A DNA stretch of 37,893 bases from Streptomyces sp. MUM 203J (GTDB taxonomy: Bacteria > Actinomycetota > Actinomycetes > Streptomycetales > Streptomycetaceae). The stretch spans positions 1 through 37,893 of the forward strand of contig NZ_JADWYO010000059.1 in NCBI RefSeq assembly GCF_022414595.1, written 5' to 3'. How positions within the stretch are numbered: position 1 is the first letter of the stretch; each line of letters begins with the position of its first letter. The notes beneath the pieces were generated by a model. The model worked only from the letters and a program-made list of their open reading frames with translations, was not told the DNA's origin and did not search any database. The position numbers were made by a program, and so were the translations under genes. Positions 32,649-37,893 of the stretch are shown in pieces.

Positions 32649-33431
32649 CTAGAACCAGTTACGCCGCCCACCGACGTCCGCGAGCCACTGGTTGAGGTAC
32701 GCGGCCCAGTCCGTGCCCTGGAAGTTCGCGTGGTCCATGACGAACGAGCGGAACGTGTCACTGCCCTCGGTGATCAGCCCGCCCTTCTTGTCCATCTCCA
32801 GGACGACGTCCATCTCCCGCTCGTCGGCCACGAACGACACCTCGACCTCGTTCAGCCCCCGGTACTGAGGCGGGGCGAAGAACTCGATCTCCTGGTAGAA
32901 GGGCAGCCGCTGCCGGGTCCCGCGGATGTGTCCCTTCTCCATGTCCGCGCTCTTGAACCGGAAGCCGAGCTGGATGAAGGCGTCCAGGATCGCCTGCTGC
33001 GCCGGCAGCGGGTGCACGTTCACCGGGTCGAGGTCGGTCGAGTCCACCGCCCGCGCGATGGCCAGCTCCGTCGTGACCCCGATGTTCATCCCGCGGAGCT
33101 GCTGCCCCGCGATGCAGGTCACCGGCGTCTCCCAGGGGATCTCCAGCCCGAACGGCAGTACGTGGTTCGCCCCCGCCTGGAGGGTGAACGCCCCACCGAG
33201 CTGCACCTTGGTGAACTCGATGTTCTGCTTGTACTCCTGCTCACCGCCCTCGACCTCGACCCGCGCCTGCAGCCCCATGGACAGGTGCTGGATCTCCTGG
33301 TCCACGGACCCGCCCTCGATGCGCACCTCGCCCTGGACGACACCGCCGGGCACCACGTTCGCCTCGGTCAGCACCGCGTCGACGTTCGCACCGCCCGCAC
33401 CCAGGCTGGCGAGCAGCTTCTTGAAGGCCAT
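32649..33431 (-). CDS. spo0M: Spo0M-type sporulation control protein
   Basis: A 260-residue soluble protein of the Spo0M family (PF07070), with an arrestin-like beta fold. The start FKKLLASLGAGGANVDAVL and the central GLEIPWETPVTCIAGQQLRGMNIGVTTELAIARAVDSTDLDPV are characteristic. Spo0M controls sporulation entry in Bacillus; in Streptomyces a role in development or cell envelope is inferred. The ATG at 33431 follows AAGGAG. Probably transcribed with the PEBP gene. Confidence 0.92.
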   Translation of the reverse strand: MAFKKLLASLGAGGANVDAVLTEANVVPGGVVQGEVRIEGGSVDQEIQHLSMGLQARVEVEGGEQEYKQNIEFTKVQLGGAFTLQAGANHVLPFGLEIPWETPVTCIAGQQLRGMNIGVTTELAIARAVDSTDLDPVNVHPLPAQQAILDAFIQLGFRFKSADMEKGHIRGTRQRLPFYQEIEFFAPPQYRGLNEVEVSFVADEREMDVVLEMDKKGGLITEGSDTFRSFVMDHANFQGTDWAAYLNQWLADVGGRRNWF

Positions 33432-33552
33432 GTCCCACTCCTTGTCCGTGTTGGGTCACCTACATGCGTCACTACGCGCACGCGCGGAAGACCGTAGCCG
33501 GTTCCCCGAACCCGCCCCTGGTCACACCCCGCGCCGACTACGCTCGTGCAAC

Positions 33553-33828
33553 ATGATCGAGAGCCCCGACCGTACGCCGCTGCCCCGGGACTTCTTCGAC
33601 CGCCCCGTACTGGAGGTCGCTCCCGACCTGCTGGGCAGGACGCTCGTACGGATGACGGACGAGGGCGCCGTGGAACTGCGCCTCACCGAGGTCGAGGCCT
33701 ACGCGGGCGAGGCGGACCCGGGCTCCCACGCCTACCGGGGCCGCACGGAACGCAACGCGGTGATGTTCGGCCCGCCCGGACATGTGTACGTGTACTTCAC
33801 GTACGGCATGTCAAGGCAGTCAGCATGA
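33553..33828 (+). pseudogene. 5' part of host 3-methyladenine DNA glycosylase gene, split by an integrated element
   Basis: The first 85 codons encode the N-terminal part of an AAG/MPG-type glycosylase (PF02245), which removes alkylated purines. LGRTLVR, LTEVEAYAGEADPGSHAYRGRTERNAVMFGP with catalytic Glu48, and YVYFTYGM are all present. At Met86 (33808) the frame runs into the element and ends after five foreign codons (SRQSA) at 33828. The C-terminal half is at 37225. A 91-residue peptide from this gene cannot be an active glycosylase. TACGCT eight bases before the ATG suggests a promoter and a near-leaderless mRNA. The stop overlaps the start of the element's own glycosylase gene. Confidence 0.9.
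33808..33811. other. Left attachment junction (attL) core
   Basis: ATGT shared with 37225-37228. Host sequence lies to the left (frame TAC GGC ATG). The dinucleotide exchanged is TG or GT; AT is self-complementary and would not give direction. Confidence 0.75.
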
Positions 33829-34436
33829 ACGTCGATTTTCTCGCCCACCCTGCCGAAGAAGTCGCTCCCAAGCTGCTCGGGAGTGTACTCACCTGCAAGA
33901 CCCCAGAGGGCACCGTGAGCATCGCCATCACGGAGACCGAGGCGTACTCCGGCGCGGCGGACCCGGCTTCCCATGCTTACCGGGGCCGGACACCCCGTAA
34001 TACGGTCATGTTCGGACCCGCAGGACACCTGTACGTGTACCGGTCCCACGGCCTCCACTGGTGCGCCAACGTCGTCACCGGGCCGGATGGCATCGCCTCG
34101 GCCGTTCTCATCCGGGCGGGCCGGGTCATCGAGGGGGAAGACCTGGCACGCAAGCGACGAGGGGAGAGGATCGAGAGCGCACGGCTCGCCCGAGGCCCGG
34201 GAAACTTCTGCCAGGCACTCGGCATCACCGCGGAACACAACGGCGCAGACCTCCTGACAGGTACCTCGGTCGTGCTGTCCGAGGGTGAGCCGGTACCTGC
34301 CGCGCTCATCCGGGTCGGTCCTCGGGTGGGCGTGAGCAAGGCCCACGACTGGCAACACCGGTTCTACCTAGCCGGTGATCCGACGGTCTCGGCGTACCGA
34401 CTGAGCCCGCGAGCCAAACCGGCCACGGGAGCCTGA
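33825..34436 (+). CDS. Element-borne AAG/MPG-type 3-methyladenine DNA glycosylase
   Basis: A complete 203-residue glycosylase. The catalytic Glu39 lies in ITETEAYSG, followed by ADPASHAYRGRTPRNTVMFGPAGHLYVY, HWCANVVTG, GIASAVLIRAG, RGPGNFCQALGI and the end RFYLAGDPTVSAY. It removes alkylated purines and starts base excision repair. Its ATG overlaps the stop of the truncated host gene (ATGA) and has AAGG eight bases upstream, so it is read from the host promoter and is probably translationally coupled. The region matching the host insertion site is changed (YRSHGLHW instead of YFTYGMWH, with different codons), so it should not be an integration target. Clearly related to, but not a copy of, the host gene. 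Confidence 0.92.
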   Translation: MNVDFLAHPAEEVAPKLLGSVLTCKTPEGTVSIAITETEAYSGAADPASHAYRGRTPRNTVMFGPAGHLYVYRSHGLHWCANVVTGPDGIASAVLIRAGRVIEGEDLARKRRGERIESARLARGPGNFCQALGITAEHNGADLLTGTSVVLSEGEPVPAALIRVGPRVGVSKAHDWQHRFYLAGDPTVSAYRLSPRAKPATGA

Positions 34437-34577
34437 GCCGCTGTGTGCCTCGCTGGCGGCTCGCCGGCGAGTCGGTGTGGAGTTGGGGTCAGGCGATGCG
34501 TGATCGTCCGCGAGCGCGGCCCGTGACGCGTTCCTGGCCGGTCGAGTGGCTGCCGATGTGCGTCGACTCAGGCCAGA

Positions 34578-34637
34578 CGAGTGGGCGTGACTGCGCGCTT
34601 CAACTCATCTGGCGAGTGGGCGGTTGAGTTGGCGCGC
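34578..34637 (+). repeat. Direct and inverted repeats after the element glycosylase gene
   Basis: CGAGTGGGCG occurs at 34578-34587 and 34613-34622. GCGCG/CAACTC (34593-34606) can pair with GAGTTG/CGCGC (34626-34637) with small bulges, a possible terminator. The 277 bases between the glycosylase and the next gene show no convincing gene; a short open frame at 34445-34627 lacks a ribosome binding site. Confidence 0.35.
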
Positions 34638-34690
34638 TGAGCGAGGTGGACAGTCGGGAGTGCAGTGACACCCGGCCGCTCACCTGGCCC

Positions 34691-34708
34691 GGATCCTTGC
34701 GAGGATCC
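34691..34708 (+). promoter_or_regulatory. Hairpin right before the WD40-like gene start
   Basis: GGATCCT-TGCG-AGGATCC is a perfect 7-bp stem that ends five bases before the ATG at 34714. It contains the only Shine-Dalgarno-like bases (GAGG), so it could limit initiation, or be an operator. Confidence 0.4.
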
Positions 34709-34713
34709 TCGGC

Positions 34714-35346
34714 ATGACCTCGTTCTCGGCCGATCCTGATGGCTCCGATGCCCCCTTCACCGGGATCGGCGATCCCGTCCTCGTCGTCACGGACAAGCGG
34801 CGAAGCCTTGTCGCCGTGGCTGGCGAGCGCGAGTACGACGAGGCGGAGACGGTTGGTCTCTTCCACGTCACCGACCGCGCCCGCCGTCGATGGCTCTTGC
34901 TATCTCGGTACCCCGTGACCGCGATGGCTTTCCATCCGACTCTCCCGCTTCTCGCCGTGGGATCAGGCGAGTACGACGGCGGCTACTTCTTCGAGGGGGA
35001 GCTTCTCCTCGTCCACTTGGAGACCGGTACCGCCGTGTCACTCATCGAGCACCACCTCGGCCGCCAAGTCCTCGGACTGGAGTGGCTGAGCCATCAAGAG
35101 CTTCGCGTCCTCATGGCGCCGCCCGACGACTGGAAGGACGGCAAAGCCCACGTGGAAGGACACACCGCCGTGGTGCACCGCTCCGACTGGACCACGGTCG
35201 AAGCCAAGTCGCTCACCGGCCGCGATCTAGCGGGCCCGCGAGGGCCGGCGCCTCGCCTCCACCACCGTGAGGCTGCCAAGCGCGCGGTCGCCAGGCTGGC
35301 CGTGCCCCAGGCTCGGCGACACGGCATCAGCGGAGCACACGGGTGA
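34714..35346 (+). CDS. WD40-like protein, probably truncated, element cargo
   Basis: A 210-residue protein with beta-propeller-like stretches: TDKRRSLVAVAGE, PVTAMAFHPTLPLLAVGSGEYDGG, GELLLVHLETGTAVSLIEHHLG and VLGLEWLSHQELRVLMAP. Only three or four blades fit, too few for a closed propeller, and the last 40 residues are Arg/Ala/Pro-rich and unlike the rest, so the gene may have lost its 3' part. No signal peptide. It lies between the glycosylase and integrase genes. The role in the element is unknown; it may be passenger DNA captured from a host chromosome. Confidence 0.6.
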   Translation: MTSFSADPDGSDAPFTGIGDPVLVVTDKRRSLVAVAGEREYDEAETVGLFHVTDRARRRWLLLSRYPVTAMAFHPTLPLLAVGSGEYDGGYFFEGELLLVHLETGTAVSLIEHHLGRQVLGLEWLSHQELRVLMAPPDDWKDGKAHVEGHTAVVHRSDWTTVEAKSLTGRDLAGPRGPAPRLHHREAAKRAVARLAVPQARRHGISGAHG

Positions 35347-35699
35347 CGATCGGTCTCCACGAATCGCCAGATGAAGCGACCACAGTGGGGGTGGCCGGGG
35401 TGCGTCAGCGGATGGCCGAACAGAGCAGCGCCACACGGGACGGCTTCCTGAACGGGGTCCTCCCTCTCTCGTATAAGATTCCTCGGCCAGGTCGCCGCTG
35501 TCGCTCCCGACTGCACGAGACCGAGTCCAGGCCCTGCACGTTGTTGCATGAACTGGGCAGCGAGATGTGCGCACAAAGGCTCCGAGGGATGTACGACTCC
35601 CTCCCGCCAGGTATGACGACGGGCCCCGCCCGACTCTCGTCAGACAGGGCCCGTCGGCACTCGGCGCCGACGGCCGGCTCGGCCCTCCGCGATCGGATC
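35347..35699. other. 353-bp stretch between the WD40-like gene and the integrase
   Basis: No convincing gene. A plus-strand open frame starting at the GTG at 35343 runs into the integrase in antisense and has no recognisable features. The stretch may be the decayed remainder of the WD40-like gene. The integrase terminator hairpin lies at 35617-35656. Confidence 0.45.
35617..35656 (-). terminator. Hairpin after the integrase gene
   Basis: CGACGGGCCC (35617-35626) pairs with GGGCCCGTCG (35647-35656) around a 20-base loop, 44 bases after the integrase stop in the direction of transcription. Confidence 0.5.
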
Positions 35700-37148
35700 T
35701 CAAGGGTTCCGGAACGTGATCCGGCAGTGCTCGCCCTTGAAGGACCGGACCCCTCGACCGCGCGGCATCAGCTCGACTCGCTCGCAGACCTGCATGACGA
35801 CGGTCCGTACGTAATCGATGCGGTCGGGGTCCTCGTAGTCCAGTTCTTCCCACAGGTACTCGATGTCGCCGAGGTCGACTCGCACCCGCTGCGATGCCAG
35901 GTCTGCTAGCTCGGCCCGGATCTTGGCCAGGTCGGCGTCACACCTGCCGATGCCCGTGCGCAGGGTCGACGCGTCGATGTCCCCTACGGCGAACATCTCC
36001 GCCAAGGCGGTGCGCCTCTCGGATGCGGCCGTCTCCTCGGCCAGCAGCTCGGCCTCTCGCTCCTCGTCCGCGGCATCCGTGGCCGGTGCCGCGTTCCACT
36101 CCTCGGCCCTGTCGATGACCTTCCTCACCACGAAGGAGTCGAGCGGGTCCGCGGGGCAGGTGATGCACCGGCCACCCGAACAGGTGTAGATGCGGTACCG
36201 CTCGCCTGCCGCGTTCTTCTTGCTCCACCCCTGAGTGACGACGGCCTGACACTTCGAGCAGCGGACCACGCCGGACAACAGGGCCTTGCGCTTACCGCCG
36301 CCGCCCGTGTTGCGCTCGGGGTCGCTCAGGTAGCGGACCAAGGCCCGGAATATGCCCTCGGAGACGATCGCCTCCCAGTTGCCCGCGCCGGTCTCCTCGG
36401 TCCGCCGCACGCGCGTCCCGTCCGGCTTCTCGACCCACTGTGAGTACGTCTGGATTCCCGCGTTCCTCGGCTTCAAGAGGACCATCCGAAGGTTCGAACT
36501 GCGCCACTCCTTGCCGTGCGGCGAGAGCAGCCCACGCGTGTTCCAGTCCTTCGCGATGGACCAGAGGGTGACGCCGACCAGGACATCCCGGTACGCCTGC
36601 CGCAGGGCCTCCGCCTCTGCTTCCCGGTGACTGCCGTCCCGCTCGAAGCCGAAGGGGCGAGTACTCCAGAAGGGCCTCCCCGACTCCCTGCGCCTCTGGT
36701 GTCCGAGTACCTGACGCTCTACTCGCATCTCGGTCTCGTTGCGAGCCACCACAGCGCCGATGCGAGCAGCGAGACGCCCGGACGGGGTGGACAGGTCGAG
36801 CACTCCCTGCGCCTGTGCGGCGGCCAGCGTGACGCCGGTCGCCTCAGCCAGGTCCACCAGATCCTCAAGGTCCCAGGGGGTGCGGTACATACGGTCGTAG
36901 TGGCGGGACACGATGGCGTCTGCCTTGCCGTCCTCCACCAGAGCCTTGACGCGTTCCCACTCCGCGCTCCGCTTGGTTCCTCGCTTCGTCGAAGCCGACG
37001 TGTCCTTCTCAACGATCGTGGCTACGACCGACCAGCCCTTCCGGTCGCACAGCGCCTGACTCAGCTCGACCTGTTGTGTCAGGTTCCCACCCTTGGATTC
37101 CTCGCCCCTCGGGGTGGGGCTGAGCCTGGCGTAGATGATCGCTCGCAC
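35700..37148 (-). CDS. Large serine recombinase (integrase)
   Basis: A 482-residue site-specific recombinase. The N-terminal resolvase domain (about residues 1-150) has the nucleophile Ser10 in IIYARLS and SRHYDRMYR. The Recombinase domain (about 165-280: RPFWSTRPFGFERDG, LWSIAKDWNTRGLLSP) follows, then a zinc ribbon (about 290-340) with CSKC and a Cys cluster CSGGRCITC. A C-terminal region with a coiled-coil (about 360-425) controls synapsis in the family. Such enzymes integrate phage or elements at attB without host factors and need a directionality factor to excise. The GTG at 37148 follows AGGAG; the start lies 77 bases from the right junction, typical for int next to attP. Confidence 0.93.
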   Translation of the reverse strand: MRAIIYARLSPTPRGEESKGGNLTQQVELSQALCDRKGWSVVATIVEKDTSASTKRGTKRSAEWERVKALVEDGKADAIVSRHYDRMYRTPWDLEDLVDLAEATGVTLAAAQAQGVLDLSTPSGRLAARIGAVVARNETEMRVERQVLGHQRRRESGRPFWSTRPFGFERDGSHREAEAEALRQAYRDVLVGVTLWSIAKDWNTRGLLSPHGKEWRSSNLRMVLLKPRNAGIQTYSQWVEKPDGTRVRRTEETGAGNWEAIVSEGIFRALVRYLSDPERNTGGGGKRKALLSGVVRCSKCQAVVTQGWSKKNAAGERYRIYTCSGGRCITCPADPLDSFVVRKVIDRAEEWNAAPATDAADEEREAELLAEETAASERRTALAEMFAVGDIDASTLRTGIGRCDADLAKIRAELADLASQRVRVDLGDIEYLWEELDYEDPDRIDYVRTVVMQVCERVELMPRGRGVRSFKGEHCRITFRNP

Positions 37149-37224
37149 TGCCTGTCTCCTGCTTGTCGTCGCTTTGCCGATGCTGCCGGACCAACGACAT
37201 ACATGCCTAGTGAGTTACCTACGG

Positions 37225-37228
37225 ATGT
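37225..37228. other. Right attachment junction (attR) core
   Basis: ATGT shared with 33808-33811; host AAG sequence continues to the right in frame (ATG TGG CAC TGC). The reconstructed attP joins CTACGG-ATGT-CAAGG. Confidence 0.75.
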
Positions 37229-37611
37229 GGCACTGCCTGAATGTGGTGTGCGGCCCCGAGGGCAGGGCGAGCGGGGTACTGCTCCGTGCGGGTGAGATCC
37301 GTGTCGGCCACGAGCTGGCCCGCCACCGCAGGACGACGGCCAAGCACGACCGGGAACTGGCGAAGGGCCCCGCCCGACTCGCCACGGCCCTCGCCATCGA
37401 CCGCGCCCTGGACGGCACTGACGCATGTGTCGGCCCCGACTCCCCCTTGTCCGTGCTGACCGGCACCCCTGTCCCGGCCGACCGGATACGCAATGGCCCC
37501 CGCACGGGCGTGGGCGGCGACGGCGCCGTCCATCCCTGGCGCTTCTGGATCGACGGCGACCCCACGGTCAGTCCCTACCGGGCCCACACTCCACGCAAGC
37601 GAAGAACGTGA
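37225..37611 (+). pseudogene. 3' part of host 3-methyladenine DNA glycosylase gene
   Basis: In frame from 37225, 128 codons encode the C-terminal half of the AAG-type protein: WHCLNVVCGPEGRASGVLLRAGEI, AKGPARLATALAID and HPWRFWIDGDPTVSPYR. The frame is fully open and undamaged, which argues for a recent insertion. There is no promoter or ribosome binding site of its own, so it is unlikely to be translated. It also lacks the catalytic Glu, which is in the 5' part. Confidence 0.9.
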
Positions 37612-37621
37612 CGGCAGCGAC

Positions 37622-37650
37622 TTGACTCGGCACATCGAAGCGCATAGTGT
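37622..37650 (+). promoter_or_regulatory. Strong promoter TTGACT-17-TAGTGT
   Basis: TTGACT (37622-37627) and TAGTGT (37645-37650) with a 17-base spacer are close to the vegetative consensus, the best-matching promoter in the window. Expected start near 37657. Confidence 0.65.
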
Positions 37651-37788
37651 CGATCGAGTCGCAAGAGCCGGTAGGTGCTGTGTCAGCCCCTCTGGAGCGA
37701 CCAACCCCACCACCAAGCGATCTTCCCCTCGAACGGGGCCTGTTCCGGTGCGCCGGAAATGGGCTTCCTGTTGGAGACTGAGACTCGA

Positions 37789-37818
37789 TTAGGAGCCTCC
37801 AGGGAAATCCGCTAAAGT
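37789..37818 (+). promoter_or_regulatory. Second tandem promoter TTAGGA-18-TAAAGT
   Basis: TTAGGA (37789-37794) and TAAAGT (37813-37818) with an 18-base spacer; AAATCCGCTAAAGT resembles -10 regions of Streptomyces rRNA promoters. Confidence 0.5.
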
Positions 37819-37893
37819 GGCGGAGCGCCGAAAGGCAAAGGCCCTCCAACGGCCACCGGAAACGGAATCCGAACCGGAAACGGAACGGAAAAA

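Larger units (their letters stand above)
33808..37228. mobile_element. 3.4-kb serine-integrase element inserted in the AAG glycosylase gene
   Basis: The two halves of the host AAG gene are separated by 3,417 bp. Both junctions share ATGT (33808-33811 and 37225-37228). Joining left and right flanks through one ATGT gives an uninterrupted frame reading YVYFTYGM then WHCLNVVCGPEG, as in intact AAG proteins, with 213 codons in total. Inside are a large serine integrase at the right end, a full AAG gene at the left end and a WD40-like gene. Codon use inside (codons such as GAT TTT, GCT, AAT) is less GC-rich than in the neighbours. No excision factor, replication or transfer gene is visible. Confidence 0.9.
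37612..37893 (+). other. Probable promoter and leader region of an rRNA operon
   Basis: No gene is seen. The stretch has tandem promoter-like pairs (37622-37650 and 37789-37818) and ends in purine-rich GGAAACGGAA-type sequence, the character of the region upstream of 16S rRNA genes in Streptomyces. The rRNA gene itself is outside the window, so this is inference. Confidence 0.6.

Noticed and set aside
33553..34436. Simple tandem duplication of the glycosylase gene
   Set aside because: The first copy stops abruptly at codon 91 and its true 3' half is found 3.4 kb away in frame, so the two genes are not a tandem duplicate pair; the second copy is divergent along its length.
34445..34627. Short open frame of 60 codons in the element
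   Set aside because: No ribosome binding site, no recognisable features, repeats inside; likely chance in high-GC DNA.
35343..35909. Plus-strand open frame downstream of the WD40-like gene
   Set aside because: Its second half is antisense to the integrase and the rest has no domain-like character, although its GTG overlaps the preceding stop.
33808..37228. Intein or group I/II intron splitting the glycosylase gene
   Set aside because: The insert carries a serine integrase and independent genes on both strands, the reading frame stops after five codons, and no intein or intron motifs are seen.
37135..37611. Complete gene from 37135 covering the glycosylase 3' half
   Set aside because: The part before 37225 overlaps the integrase start in antisense and has no glycosylase character; only codons from 37225 on match the family.

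Overview
The window is high-GC actinobacterial chromosome, almost certainly Streptomyces. Signs are the extreme GC at third codon positions, a Cys-less short chaplin (ChpE type), a Spo0M-type sporulation protein, the FabG-FabI(InhA) pair, a TldD/TldE pair and many small Streptomyces-type membrane proteins. Gene order looks like conserved core chromosome. Most genes are intact and closely packed, and strong GC-rich hairpin terminators separate convergent genes.

Layout. 1-5.0 kb: sterol desaturase-like hydroxylase, YhhN lysoplasmalogenase-like protein, class III CoA-transferase and a secreted subtilisin. 5.1-11 kb: DUF485-ActP acetate symporter operon, moaA, three small proteins and tyrS. 11-14 kb: TldE/TldD metallopeptidase pair. 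14-19.4 kb: fabG-fabI with an operator-like palindrome, a small secreted protein, a GntR repressor divergent from a CynX/NimT-type MFS exporter, two tiny membrane proteins and SixA. 19.4-24.4 kb: serB, a double-FHA ABCG-type ABC transporter, and a secreted transglycosylase-like protein. 24.8-27 kb: GAF histidine kinase/LuxR response regulator pair and chpE. 27-33.5 kb: conserved hypothetical, ABC ATPase, NfeD/SPFH pair, TauE/SafE permease, HNH protein, PEBP protein and Spo0M.

The most unusual part is 33.55-37.61 kb. The host gene for an AAG/MPG-type 3-methyladenine DNA glycosylase is split in two: 5' part 33553-33828 and 3' part 37225-37611. Between the halves lies a 3,417-bp element bounded by the shared tetranucleotide ATGT. 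Removing one copy of the core plus the element restores a continuous 213-codon AAG gene. The element carries a large serine integrase at its right end, transcribed inward. At its left end it carries a complete, divergent AAG gene whose ATG overlaps the stop codon of the truncated host gene (ATGA). The element therefore destroys a DNA-repair gene and appears to replace it, placing its own copy under host transcription and possibly translational coupling. A WD40-like, probably truncated gene is the only other cargo. No excisionase, replication or transfer gene is visible.

The window ends in a stretch with two promoter-like signals (TTGACT-17-TAGTGT and TTAGGA-18-TAAAGT) and the purine-rich character of a Streptomyces rRNA operon leader. 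An rrn operon probably begins just beyond the right edge. All assignments rest on reading the sequence and on knowledge of the families; no searches were run.
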